Shown here piece after piece: positions 7,530 to 16,251 of a stretch of DNA of 64,000 nucleotides. The DNA is taken from NCBI RefSeq assembly GCF_026340465.1, contig NZ_JAPEPC010000001.1:5275001-5339000 (forward strand). Reading direction: 5' to 3'. The translations under genes were made by a program, and so were the position numbers. The notes beneath the pieces were generated by a model. The model saw only the letters and a list, made by a program, of their open reading frames with translations. It ran no database searches and was not told the origin of the DNA. Positions within the stretch are counted from its first letter, which is position 1. Each line of letters begins with the position of its first letter. The DNA comes from Streptomyces sp. NBC_01306 (GTDB taxonomy: Bacteria; Actinomycetota; Actinomycetes; Streptomycetales; Streptomycetaceae).

Positions 7530-8432
7530 ATGACACACACAGCCAAGACCTTTCTGATCACCGGCGTCAGCGGCGGCCTCGGCCGCGCGTTCGCCGGCGC
7601 CGCCCTGGAGGCCGGCCACACTGTCGTCGGCACCGTCCGCAACGGCACCGACGCGTCGGCCTTCACCGCCCTTCACCCGGAACGCGCTCACGCCCGCATC
7701 CTCGACGTGACCGACGACGAAGCCGTGTTCGCCGTGACGGGCGAGGTGGAGGAGGCAATCGGCCCCGTCGACGTACTGATCGCGAACGCCGGCTACGGCC
7801 TGGAAGGGACCTTCGAGGAAACCTCCCTGGACGACCTGCGCGCCCAGTTCGACGTCAACGTCTTCGGCGCCGCGGCGACCATCCAGGCCGTCCTGCCCTT
7901 CATGCGCCAACGGCGCCGCGGGCACATCCTGGCCGTCACCTCCATGGGCGGCCTGGCCGGCTTCCCCGGCGTCTCCGCCTACTGCGGCAGCAAATACGCA
8001 CTCGAAGGCATCCTCGAATCCATCGGCAAGGAAGTCGCCGCCTTCGGCATCCACGTCACCGCCGTCGAGCCGGGCTCCTTCCGTACCGACTGGGCCGGAC
8101 GCTCGATGATCCGCGCACCGCGCACCATCCCCGATTACGACGAACTCTTCGAACCCATCCGCGCCGCCCGCCAGAAGGCCGACGGACGACAGCTCGGTAA
8201 CCCGGCCCGCGCCGCCGACGCGCTCCTGCGCGTCCTCGACACACCCGATCCGCCCGCTCACCTGGTTCTCGGCTCCGACGCCCTGCGCCTGGTCCGCGCT
8301 GGACGTGAAGCTGTCGACCACGACCTCGACACCTGGGAAGACCTCACTCTCTCCACCGACTTCCCGCAGACCGACGAGATGGGACAGCAGAGCTCCGTAC
8401 CGCTACGGAAACCGGCTGCCTGCCGTGGGTAG
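7530..8432 (+). CDS. Short-chain dehydrogenase/reductase (classical SDR)
   Basis: A 300-residue NAD(P)-dependent oxidoreductase. The cofactor motif TGVSGGLG is at residues 11-18, NANAGYG near 89-95, the catalytic serine in VTSMGG near 140 and YCGSK (Tyr-x3-Lys) near 154-158. The C-terminus is longer than in minimal SDRs. The start has GGAGGACCAGGC upstream. Substrate is unknown. It is divergent from the XRE-MmyB regulator, an arrangement in which the regulator usually controls the SDR. Confidence 0.92.
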   Translation: MTHTAKTFLITGVSGGLGRAFAGAALEAGHTVVGTVRNGTDASAFTALHPERAHARILDVTDDEAVFAVTGEVEEAIGPVDVLIANAGYGLEGTFEETSLDDLRAQFDVNVFGAAATIQAVLPFMRQRRRGHILAVTSMGGLAGFPGVSAYCGSKYALEGILESIGKEVAAFGIHVTAVEPGSFRTDWAGRSMIRAPRTIPDYDELFEPIRAARQKADGRQLGNPARAADALLRVLDTPDPPAHLVLGSDALRLVRAGREAVDHDLDTWEDLTLSTDFPQTDEMGQQSSVPLRKPAACRG

Positions 8433-8517
8433 AGCTGGGTAGAGCTGGGGGACTGCGCCCCGCTGCCGAGCCGAGGTCAGTAGCGTGTGCGCGAAGGTCG
8501 AGGGAGGGGGTGTCACC

Positions 8518-9195
8518 GTGACGGACAACGGCTTGGCGTGGATCGGCGAGCACTGGTGCAGCGGGGCGATCGTCAAGGACGGGATGCTCGCGGACATCAG
8601 CCTCACGGCGGTGCGTGGCGTGGACCCGGTGGACTTTGTGGTGCGCCTCGGCGCCGACCGGGGAATGGCCGAACGGCCGCCACAGTTCAAGGACTTCGAC
8701 AGGCTGAGGGTGAGCCCGGGCGACAGTGTGGCGATGTTCGGCCGGAGCGGCGAGTGGACGTATGTCCTGGAGGTCGAGCGGTCCACCTGGCACCTCCTCT
8801 TCCTCGACCGGCTGGGCCAGGACACCTTGGTGGAGCCGGGTGGCGAACTCGTCTGCCTGGACCGGTTTCTGCACGAGTCCCCGTGGGTGTGTTACGTCGA
8901 CGCAGCCGGCGAAGTGAGTTCCGGCGAGCCCGGTGACAGTCTGCTGGAGACGGCGGTCCCGCCCGGGGACCGGTTCGGGACGTTCGCCGCGCTGGACGCG
9001 GCCATGCGCCGGGCCGGGGCGGTGCGGGACACCTTCCCCGGCTGCGAGAACCCCGAGGATGAGGGCGAGGGCGTGGAGGAGGAGTTGGTGAAGCGGCTGT
9101 TCGCGGCGGTGGGCGGGCATCTCGGGCTGTCGCTGCCGCGTCGGGAGATCGAGCTGGGGCTGCTGCCCGCGGTGCACCTGCCCTCGCCGGTGTGA
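8518..9195 (+). CDS. DUF6461-like hypothetical protein
   Basis: A 225-residue soluble acidic protein starting MTDNGLAWIGEHWCSGA. The pattern LAWIGEHWCSGA, then AVRGVDPVDFVVRLGA and TYVLEVE, resembles DUF6461-type proteins common in Streptomyces, which have no known activity. The GTG at 8518 is preferred to an earlier in-frame ATG-like start at 8485 because AGGGAGGGGG lies seven bases upstream. A possible -10 hexamer TAGCGT is at 8481-8486. It is a single gene ended by the hairpin at 9205. Confidence 0.65.
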   Translation: MTDNGLAWIGEHWCSGAIVKDGMLADISLTAVRGVDPVDFVVRLGADRGMAERPPQFKDFDRLRVSPGDSVAMFGRSGEWTYVLEVERSTWHLLFLDRLGQDTLVEPGGELVCLDRFLHESPWVCYVDAAGEVSSGEPGDSLLETAVPPGDRFGTFAALDAAMRRAGAVRDTFPGCENPEDEGEGVEEELVKRLFAAVGGHLGLSLPRREIELGLLPAVHLPSPV

Positions 9196-9204
9196 ACCGG
9201 TAGC

Positions 9205-9232
9205 AGCCGGGAGGCGCCGCGCCCTCCCGGCT
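9205..9232 (+). terminator. Hairpin after the DUF6461-like gene
   Basis: AGCCGGGAGG (9205-9214) pairs perfectly with CCTCCCGGCT (9223-9232) around an eight-base loop, nine bases after the stop. There is no T tract, as is common in Streptomyces. Confidence 0.65.
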
Positions 9233-9444
9233 CCGCGCCCCCTGGAACGTCCGGATTCCCTCGGGTGGTTCGAGATTCGAGACGACGCGGGATCGCAGGC
9301 GGCAGGCCTGGTCGAGGCAGCGCGGTCGCAGTCCGGCATCGCTCTTGCCGGCCGGTCCGGGGGAGGGAGTCGGGCCTCGGGCGGCGCCCACCAGGTGTAT
9401 GTCCCTGCGCCGGAAGGTCGTGCCGCAACTCTGTTCAAGTCCCC

Positions 9445-9484
9445 TACCGGATGGTAATTTCCGACGCTGTTACCGCTAGGTAAC
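9445..9484. promoter_or_regulatory. Paired TACC-N4-GGTA palindromes upstream of the lipase gene
   Basis: TACCGGATGGTA (9445-9456) and GTTACCGCTAGGTAAC (9469-9484) share the same TACC-N4-GGTA core, with centres 26 bases apart. They lie 47-86 bases before the lipase ATG in an AT-enriched stretch. This looks like a double operator for a dimeric, probably TetR-type, regulator that is not encoded next door. Confidence 0.55.
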
Positions 9485-9530
9485 ACGCGTTTGCCATCCC
9501 TGTGATCCATGAGACGAATCCGAGGGGACC

Positions 9531-10919
9531 ATGCACCGCATCGCTATCCGGAAGCTGGCAACCGCAGTTGTCGCTGCTCTGACCGTCGCGGTCGTTCCAG
9601 CGGCCACGGCTGTGGCCACTCCTTCCGCCTCGTCGACAGCCACGGCGGAAGACCCCTTCTACACCTACGACGGCAGTACGCCCCTGTCCTCGTACGCACC
9701 GGGCGCCGTGCTCAAGACGCGGACGCTGCAGTACCACGTCCTCGGTATCCCGACGCCGGTCAAAGCGATCCAGCTGCTGTTCCGCACAGTCGATGCCCAG
9801 GGGCGCCCGTCCGCCGGGGTGACCTCGATCGTACGCAGCCCCAACGGCGATGGCGCCAAGGCCGTGTCGTACCAGTCGTTCTACGACTCCCTGAACCCCG
9901 CGGACTCACCGTCCCGGGCGATCGCTGGTGACGTCTCACTCGGTGGCCTGATCGCGAACGGAGAGTCCCTCCTCATGGCGCCCCTGCTGCTGGCGGGCTA
10001 CAACGTCGTCATTCCGGACACTGAGGGGCAGACCGCCGACTTCGCAGCCGGGCCGGAGTACGGAACGAACACGCTGGATTCGATCCGGGCCGCGAGCCGG
10101 TCCCCGGAGACCGGTCTGAACTCCCGCACCCGGGTCGGTCTGGCCGGCTACTCGGGCGGAGCCATCGCTACCCACTGGGCGGCCGCGCTCGCGCCGAGCT
10201 ATGCGCCGGACGTCGACAAGAGGCTGGTGGGCTTCACCGAAGGCGGTCTGCTCGTCGACCCGGCACACAACCTCAAGTACATCAGCGGCAGTTCCGTCTG
10301 GGCCGGCGTCGCGCCCATGGCGGTCATCGGAGCCGCGCGCTCCTACGACATCGACTTCACGCCCTACCTGAACAGCTACGGCATGCAGGTGTTCAAGAAG
10401 CTCGAACACGGGTCGATCACCAACGCGCTGGGCCAGTACCCGGGGCTGACGTGGAAGAAGATGGTGAAGCCGGAGTACGCGGACCCGAATTCGGTGCCCC
10501 CCTTCATCAAGGCGGTGAACAAGCTCAACCTCGGCTCGGCCGGCACCCCCGACATCCCCGGGTTCATCGTGCAGGGCGGCGGGGGTGTCCTGGAGGGCAC
10601 TCTCAGTAACCTCCCGGGCATCGGAAGGGGCGACGGGGTGATGGTCGCAGGAGATGTGCGCGCGCTGGCCCGGCAGTACTGCGACAAGGGCAACACATCG
10701 ATCAAGTACCAGCAGTACGACCTGCTCAGCCATGTCGGCGCCGCCGTACCGTGGGCGCCCGCCGCTCTGGGCTGGCTCAATGACAGGTTCGCCGGCAAGA
10801 CACCCCCGTCGGACTGCGGCCGGATCCCCGCGGGCAACTCACTCGCGCCGGAGATACCGACAACGACGGCACCGACAACGACGGCACCGAAAACGACGGC
10901 ACTGGGAACCACTGACTGA
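9531..10919 (+). CDS. Secreted lipase (secretory lipase family, alpha/beta-hydrolase)
   Basis: A 462-residue exported hydrolase. Residues 1-40 are a signal peptide (RKLATAVVAALTVAVVP, then alanine-rich cleavage region). The nucleophile elbow GYSGG is near residue 206 (GLAGYSGGAIATHW). Downstream, GDVRALARQYC probably holds the acid residue and LLSHVGAAVPWA the histidine, the order seen in CALA-type secretory lipases, which hydrolyse acylglycerols outside the cell. The Thr/Pro-rich C-terminal end comes from a 15-base tandem repeat and probably acts as a linker. The gene precedes a secreted phospholipase C on the same strand, which suggests a small extracellular lipid-degradation block. Confidence 0.85.
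   Translation: MHRIAIRKLATAVVAALTVAVVPAATAVATPSASSTATAEDPFYTYDGSTPLSSYAPGAVLKTRTLQYHVLGIPTPVKAIQLLFRTVDAQGRPSAGVTSIVRSPNGDGAKAVSYQSFYDSLNPADSPSRAIAGDVSLGGLIANGESLLMAPLLLAGYNVVIPDTEGQTADFAAGPEYGTNTLDSIRAASRSPETGLNSRTRVGLAGYSGGAIATHWAAALAPSYAPDVDKRLVGFTEGGLLVDPAHNLKYISGSSVWAGVAPMAVIGAARSYDIDFTPYLNSYGMQVFKKLEHGSITNALGQYPGLTWKKMVKPEYADPNSVPPFIKAVNKLNLGSAGTPDIPGFIVQGGGGVLEGTLSNLPGIGRGDGVMVAGDVRALARQYCDKGNTSIKYQQYDLLSHVGAAVPWAPAALGWLNDRFAGKTPPSDCGRIPAGNSLAPEIPTTTAPTTTAPKTTALGTTD
10856..10900 (+). repeat. 15-base tandem repeat (three copies) at the lipase 3' end
   Basis: The unit ACCGACAACGACGGC occurs twice exactly and once with one change. It encodes TTTAP-like peptides at the lipase C-terminus and could vary in copy number by slippage. 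Confidence 0.85.
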
Positions 10920-11093
10920 CGCCCTGTGGGCGAGGTCTCCAGGGCGCACAGACCAAACCACCCCCGGCCCGGGCGCAGGCCCAGGCCGGGCGGGCGGCCG
11001 CTCGCACTCGGCTTGTCGCCGCGGGCTGCCGCTTCAGTCCCTCGTCCCACCGTGTGGTGACCATTTCCGTTGGCCACCACACGCTCGACAGGT

Positions 11094-11126
11094 GTTCACG
11101 CGCAGTTGATATCCAGTGGGTTCGAT
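11094..11126 (+). promoter_or_regulatory. PHO-box-like direct repeats upstream of phospholipase C
   Basis: Three 11-base units follow each other: GTTCACGCGCA, GTTGATATCCA and GTGGGTTCGAT. Streptomyces PhoP boxes are 11-base direct repeats whose first seven bases resemble GTTCACC. The first unit matches six of seven, the others are weaker. The location, about 57 bases before a phospholipase start, suits phosphate-starvation control. Confidence 0.4.
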
Positions 11127-11182
11127 GAGCACGCTACGGCGTGCACCCCCCGACTGTCCGTGCCCCTGCGTGAGGAGCTTCC

Positions 11183-13297
11183 ATGGCCCCCGATCCGGTC
11201 ATCCCGACCGATCCGATCAACCCGACGCCCGAGTCCCAGCTCGGCGACAGACCCGATACCGCGACCGGCGCCACCCGCCGCCGTTTCCTCCAGGGAACGG
11301 GAGTTGCCGCGGGGACGCTGGTGCTCGGCTCGACTGCCGGGGCGGGCGCCGCGTACGCCGCTCCGAGCCCGAGGCACGCCCTGCCGAAGGGCTTCAAGGG
11401 CACCATCGCCGACCTGAAGCATGTCGTGATCCTGATGCAGGAGAACCGGTCCTTCGACCACTACTTCGGCTCGTTCCCCGGCGTGCGCGGCTTCAACGAC
11501 AAGCAGGCGCTGCGGTTCCAGGACGGAACCACCGTCTTCCAGCAGAAGGACGCCAACGGCACCGTCGTCACCCCGCAGGTCGACGACGGCGCCTGGGGCA
11601 ACGACCACGGTGCCTGGGGTGACGTCGACCACCGCAAGTGGGATCTGTGGGTGCAGCACAGCGGCACCAGTTGCATGAATTACCACAGCGACGCGTACAT
11701 GGGCTTCTTCCACTCGGTCGCCGCCCAGTACACGATCGCCGACCAGACCTTCTGTTCCGAGTTCGGGCCGACCGACCCCAACCGGAAGTACCTGTGGAGC
11801 GGTACCGCCAACACCGAGACGGGCAACACGGACGAGTCCAACTACTCCCGTCCCTGGACCACGGTGCCCGAGCAGCTCCAGCAGGCGGGCATCGACTGGC
11901 GGCTCTACTCCGACAACAGCGGCGACGGGCGGCAGGGTTACATCAGCAGCTGGGTCGGCGACTACGGCGACAACGAGCTGAAGTACTTCAAGGGGTTCGA
12001 CCCGGAGGGGCTGAGCGCCGACGACCCGAAGCTGCAGCCCGGCACCGGGCTGATCTGGCGCGGCAACGCCATGTACTACTCGGGTACGACCTCACCTGAG
12101 GACGACTCCGAGGCCAACCTCGACGCGGTCCTCAAGAACCTCCAGGACGCCTGCCGGCCCGGCGCGGAGCACCCGCTGCCGGCGGTCTCCTGGATCGTGG
12201 CGCCGTACAACTGGTGCGAGCACCCGGGTGCGGACACCCTGCACGGCGAGCGCTACGTCAAGAAGGTCCTCGACATCCTGCAGGGCAACCCGGACATCTG
12301 GGACCACACCCTCTTCATCCTCAACTACGACGAGAACGACGGGAAGTTCGACCATGTGCTGCCGCCGTGGCCCGAGCCGGGCACGGCGCGCGAGTACGCC
12401 GGCGACTATCCTCTCGGTTTCGGTCCGCGGGTGCCGATGCTGCTGGTCTCGCCATGGAGCCGTGGCGGGTACGTCGCATCGGAAGTCTTCGACCACACGT
12501 CGACGATCAAGTTCCTGGAGACCTGGGCGGCCCATCTCGGCAAGCCGTTCCGCTGCCCCAACATCAGCGACTGGCGGCGCTCGATCGCGGGTGACCTGAC
12601 CAGCGCCCTGGACTTCGCCCACCCGCAACCGGGGCCCGCCACCTTCACGGCCCCGCTCGCCGAGCAGCCGGTGTCCATGGCCGCCGACCAGATGAAGCCG
12701 CGTCCGCTCAGCTTCCACCCGCACGCGGTGATCTCCGAGGACCCCGCGTCGGGGACGGTCACCGCCACGATGACCCTGACCGGCGGCCCGGAGGACAAGG
12801 CCCTGAGCTTCCAGGTCTTCCCCGACAAGTACCAGGCGTTCTCCAACACGCCGTTCACCGTCACGGCACGCAAGCCGCGCGAGTACACCTGGGACACCAA
12901 GGCCACCGACGGCAAGTACGCGTTCTCGATCTACTCCAACGACGGGTTCGTACGCTCCTTCGCCGGCCAGCTCGCGCCCGCCGGAGAGACGGCCGGCGGC
13001 CTCCCGCGAGTGGAGGCCGACCTGTTGAAGGGGGAGGGCGCCAGGCACGAGGCCCGGGTGAAGCTCACGTTGCACAACAGGGGCGGCGGCAGCAAGCCGG
13101 TGCATTACACGCTCGCCGCCCATGACTACCTCGGCCGCACCCAGAAGGTCACGGTGGCCCCCGGCAGGACGAAGGTCGTCATGTGGCCGACCCAGGAGGG
13201 CTACTACGACGTGGTCGTCACCGCCGACACCGACAGCACCTGGACGCAGCGCTACGCCGGCCGGCTCGCCACCACTGAAATAGCCCGCCACCACTGA
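11183..13297 (+). CDS. Tat-exported phosphocholine-type phospholipase C
   Basis: A 704-residue protein. A twin-arginine signal RRRFLQGTG lies at residues 32-40, followed by a hydrophobic core and AYA cleavage region. The catalytic domain (about 75-480) begins with HVVILMQENRSFDHYFG, the hallmark of the bacterial phospholipase C/AcpA family, with later metal-site segments EHPGADTLHGE and NYDENDGKFDHV. Residues about 500-700 contain two C-terminal beta domains of the DUF756 type. The enzyme hydrolyses phospholipids outside the cell and can supply phosphate. GAGGAG precedes the ATG, and a PHO-box-like repeat lies upstream. A strong terminator follows. Confidence 0.92.
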   Translation: MAPDPVIPTDPINPTPESQLGDRPDTATGATRRRFLQGTGVAAGTLVLGSTAGAGAAYAAPSPRHALPKGFKGTIADLKHVVILMQENRSFDHYFGSFPGVRGFNDKQALRFQDGTTVFQQKDANGTVVTPQVDDGAWGNDHGAWGDVDHRKWDLWVQHSGTSCMNYHSDAYMGFFHSVAAQYTIADQTFCSEFGPTDPNRKYLWSGTANTETGNTDESNYSRPWTTVPEQLQQAGIDWRLYSDNSGDGRQGYISSWVGDYGDNELKYFKGFDPEGLSADDPKLQPGTGLIWRGNAMYYSGTTSPEDDSEANLDAVLKNLQDACRPGAEHPLPAVSWIVAPYNWCEHPGADTLHGERYVKKVLDILQGNPDIWDHTLFILNYDENDGKFDHVLPPWPEPGTAREYAGDYPLGFGPRVPMLLVSPWSRGGYVASEVFDHTSTIKFLETWAAHLGKPFRCPNISDWRRSIAGDLTSALDFAHPQPGPATFTAPLAEQPVSMAADQMKPRPLSFHPHAVISEDPASGTVTATMTLTGGPEDKALSFQVFPDKYQAFSNTPFTVTARKPREYTWDTKATDGKYAFSIYSNDGFVRSFAGQLAPAGETAGGLPRVEADLLKGEGARHEARVKLTLHNRGGGSKPVHYTLAAHDYLGRTQKVTVAPGRTKVVMWPTQEGYYDVVVTADTDSTWTQRYAGRLATTEIARHH

Positions 13298-13324
13298 AAT
13301 GAACTGACCGGGCAAGAACTCCTT

Positions 13325-13357
13325 CGGCGCCGACGGCCGTTCCGGCCGTCGGCGCCG
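13325..13357 (+). terminator. Terminator after phospholipase C
   Basis: A perfect 15-pair stem, left arm 13325-13339 and right arm 13343-13357, surrounds a three-base TTC loop, 28 bases after the stop codon. Confidence 0.8.
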
Positions 13358-13642
13358 TGCTGCTCGCCATCACGTACGTACTTCCCGGGAGCGGACGCTC
13401 AGGGGGCTCTTCGACTGAGACGCGCGGTGCCCCGGTCAGCCGCGCGGCGCCCCGGTCCTGCGATCGCATCGGACGACTGTGGCCACGGTGCGGGGTGCTG
13501 CCCCGCTGACGCACCGGCGCTTCGTCCGAATGCCGCCCGGCGGCTCTCCGATTGCAGCGGTGCGCTCCTGGACCGAGTGTGTGAGGTGTGCCGTAATGCG
13601 GGCAGGCGCAGAGCAGAGCACGCATGGATAAGGAGAAATGTC

Positions 13643-13969
13643 ATGCCGGCAGGATCCAGTCGCAAGCGCGAGCGCCAGTACGAGCACGTCAAGGAAAGCG
13701 CCGAAAAACGCGGTACGTCGGAGAGCCGGGCCGAGGAGATCGCCGCGCGCACCGTCAACAAGGAACGGGCACGGGCGGGCGAGGCCAAGTCGCCCGGCAA
13801 GGTTTCGACAAGGGACCCGAAATCGGCATCCCAGCGCGGCGGCGAGCGCTCGCACAGCGGCTCGCAGGGCCCGACCAGGGACCAGCTCTACGAAGAGGCG
13901 AAGAAGAAGAACGTCGAAGGCCGCTCGACAATGAACAAGCAGCAGCTGCGTAAAGCTGTCGGACGCTGA
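13643..13969 (+). CDS. Small basic plasmid-stabilisation-like protein
   Basis: A 108-residue, highly charged protein with no signal or membrane segment. The N-terminus SSRKRERQYEHVKESAEKRG and the motif AEEIAARTVNKERARAGE match a family widely annotated in actinobacteria as plasmid stabilisation protein. The C-terminus GPTRDQLYEEAKKKNVEGRSTMNKQQLRKAV resembles a Rho-N/SAP-like nucleic-acid-binding helix pair when read in parts. The ATG at 13643 follows AAGGAGAA. True function is unknown; DNA binding is an inference from charge and fold. It ends in a very strong terminator. Confidence 0.7.
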   Translation: MPAGSSRKRERQYEHVKESAEKRGTSESRAEEIAARTVNKERARAGEAKSPGKVSTRDPKSASQRGGERSHSGSQGPTRDQLYEEAKKKNVEGRSTMNKQQLRKAVGR

Positions 13970-13974
13970 CGCAC

Positions 13975-14031
13975 CGCCCCGACGCACCGCCCCTCCCGGA
14001 GCAGCTCCGGGAGGGGCGGTGCGTCGGGGCG
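13975..14031. terminator. Very long perfect hairpin, bidirectional terminator
   Basis: Arms of 27 bases (13975-14001 and 14005-14031) are exact reverse complements around CAG. It starts five bases after the stop of the upstream gene and lies 28 bases beyond the stop of the convergent small gene, so it may serve both. Confidence 0.85.
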
Positions 14032-14058
14032 GGATTGCAGGCGGAGCCGGCCGGAATG

Positions 14059-14187
14059 TCAGTGATGGCCGTGGGCGCTGTCCGCGGCGCCGCCGAAGAG
14101 TCGTGCCACAGCCCTGAAAGGAAGGGTCACGACGGTGGCAATCGCCCCGCCGATCGACCTCAGAACATCTGCGATTGCAGTCAGCAT
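14059..14187 (-). CDS. 42-residue LPFRAVARLFGG small protein
   Basis: A short gene encoding a peptide that begins MLTAIADVLRSIGGAIATVV and then contains TLPFRAVARLFGG and a His-rich end. AAAGGGG lies eight bases before the ATG. I recall similar short LPFR-ARLFGG peptides from many Streptomyces genomes, usually unannotated or hypothetical. The amphipathic first half could associate with membranes. It is convergent with the plasmid-stabilisation-like gene and upstream, on the other strand, of the gas vesicle cluster. Confidence 0.65.
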   Translation of the reverse strand: MLTAIADVLRSIGGAIATVVTLPFRAVARLFGGAADSAHGHH

Positions 14188-14684
14188 GGGTAAATCCCCT
14201 TTCTCCGCAACCGGAGGAGCGGAACACATGATGAATTCTACCTAATATTCGTTGGCCGAGTCCGAAAGGGTGGTTTGCTGCCCTGCTCGACGGGCCCGCT
14301 CGGCAATGCTGGATTCCGTGATCGGGATCGGTGTCGATCGTCTGCCGTGCCCTGCCACGCTGTCCCGCCGCGCTGTCCCGTACCGCCTGCCCGTCCCTTG
14401 TCCGGGCATGCATGCCGTCTGCTGTCGTGATCACCGCCGTCATCGGCAGTCCGGCATGACGCGGCTCAACGCCCCCCGCTGTGACCTGCACGCGGACTGG
14501 ATCCGCAATTTCGATCTTCGCTTGTACGCGACAGCTACGGGACGGTTACGCGACGGTACGGAAAGGGGTGCCTCAGGGGAGAGGCATACGTTCCGTACTC
14601 AGGGGCACGCGCTCTACAACCGCACAAGCGGTCACCGGACTTCTATTCGGGGTCGGTGAAGTCTTTCAGTGCGCGACAGGCGGG
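14188..14684. other. Intergenic region upstream of the gas vesicle cluster
   Basis: About 500 bases without a supported gene. The first 70 bases are relatively AT-rich (around CTACCTAATATTCG at 14238-14251) and probably hold the promoter of the small minus-strand gene. The rest must carry the gas vesicle promoter, but I could not pick a convincing -35/-10 pair or sigma-B-type motif. Confidence 0.4.
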
Positions 14685-14981
14685 ATGATGGCTACGACGG
14701 ACAGTAAGGACAGTGAAAGCCGCGAGCGTCTCGATGTTCCTACCGCGATGCGGCGAGCCGCGGGTCAGCTCGGTGAATTGCTGCAGTGTGAGCCCAGTTC
14801 GGTCTCCGCCCTGAAGGCGGTGGACGACGGCTGGTCCGCGGACATTGAAGTCGTGGAGCTCGAAAAGGTTCCTGACACCGCCAGCGTGATGGCCACGTAC
14901 CGGGTTTCCCTCGACCTGCAAGGGCAACTCGTGGGCTACGAGCGAATTCGCCGTTACGCAAAGGGGCAGATCGACCGCTGA
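14685..14981 (+). CDS. gvpO: Gas vesicle protein GvpO
   Basis: A 98-residue protein with the GvpO core: RAAGQLGELLQCEPSSVSAL, then GWSADIEVVELEKVPDT and a C-terminal YRVSLDLQGQLVGYERIRRY. GvpO is an accessory protein needed for gas vesicle formation in haloarchaea and a fixed first member of actinobacterial clusters. The start is at one of two adjacent ATGs (14685 or 14688); the ribosome site is weak. It is the first of ten co-directional gvp genes. Confidence 0.9.
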   Translation: MMATTDSKDSESRERLDVPTAMRRAAGQLGELLQCEPSSVSALKAVDDGWSADIEVVELEKVPDTASVMATYRVSLDLQGQLVGYERIRRYAKGQIDR

Positions 14982-15044
14982 GGTCGGATCAGGCCCGGCC
15001 AAGAGACCGCTGTGTCACAGCAGTTCACTTGGAGGGAGTTCAGC

Positions 15045-15497
15045 ATGAGTGTTGTACAGCAATCAAATGCAAGTACCAGGTCATCGAGCGGGGGTGGCTC
15101 GGGGAATCTCTACGATGTCCTGGAGCTCATCCTGGACCGGGGACTCGTCATCGATGCCTTTGTCCGGGTATCTCTCGTCGGAATTGAGATACTCAAGATC
15201 GATGTGCGGGTGGTCGTCGCGAGTGTCGACACCTATCTGCGGTTCGCCGAGGCGTGCAACCGGTTGGATCTGGAATCCGGCCGCAAGGCGCCCAGCCAGC
15301 TCACCGACCTGGTGGGCGACATGACCGAGAAGGGCGCCAAGGGCAAGTCCAAGGGCGCCCTGTCAGGAGCGGTAGAGGCGTTCAGTGAGTCGCTTCAGGG
15401 CGGCCACGACGACTCGGAGGAGAAGCAGGAGCGTCCGGCGCGCAAGTCTGCTTCCAGCAGCAGCAGCCGCCGCAGTTCGAGCCGACGGGAGGAGTAG
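15045..15497 (+). CDS. gvpA: Major gas vesicle structural protein GvpA
   Basis: 150 residues. The conserved GvpA core LYDVLELILDRGLVIDAFVRV to VVVASVDTYLRFAEA lies at about 22-70; this is the small amphipathic protein that builds the gas vesicle wall. Compared with the roughly 70-residue cyanobacterial protein it has a Ser/Gly-rich N-terminus and an 80-residue charged, Ser/Arg-rich tail, as is usual in Streptomyces. GGAGGGAG lies seven bases before the ATG at 15045. The next gene starts four bases after its stop. Confidence 0.95.
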   Translation: MSVVQQSNASTRSSSGGGSGNLYDVLELILDRGLVIDAFVRVSLVGIEILKIDVRVVVASVDTYLRFAEACNRLDLESGRKAPSQLTDLVGDMTEKGAKGKSKGALSGAVEAFSESLQGGHDDSEEKQERPARKSASSSSSRRSSSRREE

Positions 15498-15500
15498 CCC

Positions 15501-16214
15501 GTGTCCACGTACATCTACGCCATCACCAGTGCGGCGCATCCCTTGCGCCTGGACAACATGGTCGGTGTCGGTCAGCCGCCGTCGGAGTTGCGCGTCGTCG
15601 GCACGGACGACCTGAGCGCGGTCGTGAGTGACGCGCCGGCGGATCTGCGGGCCAAGCGCCGTGACTTGGTCGCGCACCAGACGGTGCTGACGAGCCTTCT
15701 GGAGGACGGTGCCGCCCTGCCGATGCGGTTCGGCGTGCTGGGGCCCGACGACGATCAGGTGATCACGGCACTGGAGCAGCAGCATGACGACTACAGCGCC
15801 CGGCTCAAGGAACTCAACGGGTGCCTTGAGTACAACCTTAAGGTCGCCCGTGACGAACAGGATCTGCTGCGGCAGATCGTCAATGAGTCCGGTGCGGTGC
15901 GTGAGTTGCGTGAACGGACTCGCCAGAACCCGGGGGACCACGACGCGATGCTCGCCCTCGGAGAGCTGATCTCCCATGAGGTCCAGGCCCACGAACAGCA
16001 GGACCGGGAGGAGATCACTTCCAGGCTGGAGCGGTCCGCGGTACGCGTCGTGAACGGTGAGCCCACCAAGACGCACTTCCTGAACGTGTCCTTCCTCGTC
16101 GAACGCGACCGGGCGGCCGCCTTCACGCAGGCCGTGCACGAAGAGGCCGAACGCTGGGGTGACGCGTTCACGCACTCTCTGAACGGGCCGCTGCCGCCCT
16201 ACAGCTTCGTCTGA
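15501..16214 (+). CDS. gvpF: Gas vesicle protein GvpF (GvpL/GvpF family)
   Basis: 237 residues of the GvpL/GvpF family: TYIYAITSAAHPLRL at the N-terminus, the LPMRFGVL motif near residue 74, a central helical section, and the C-terminal LPPYSFV ending that is typical of the family. GvpF binds GvpA and is thought to keep it from aggregating and to nucleate vesicle assembly. GTG start at 15501 with GGGAGGAG upstream inside the end of gvpA. Confidence 0.95.
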   Translation: MSTYIYAITSAAHPLRLDNMVGVGQPPSELRVVGTDDLSAVVSDAPADLRAKRRDLVAHQTVLTSLLEDGAALPMRFGVLGPDDDQVITALEQQHDDYSARLKELNGCLEYNLKVARDEQDLLRQIVNESGAVRELRERTRQNPGDHDAMLALGELISHEVQAHEQQDREEITSRLERSAVRVVNGEPTKTHFLNVSFLVERDRAAAFTQAVHEEAERWGDAFTHSLNGPLPPYSFV

Positions 16215-16251
16215 GTCCGCGAACCGATCCCGGTCGAACGGAGGGCCCGGC

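Noticed and set aside
14252..14659. Possible gene of 135 codons upstream of gvpO
   Set aside because: No ribosome site, no family, and codon use unlike neighbours; treated as the promoter region.
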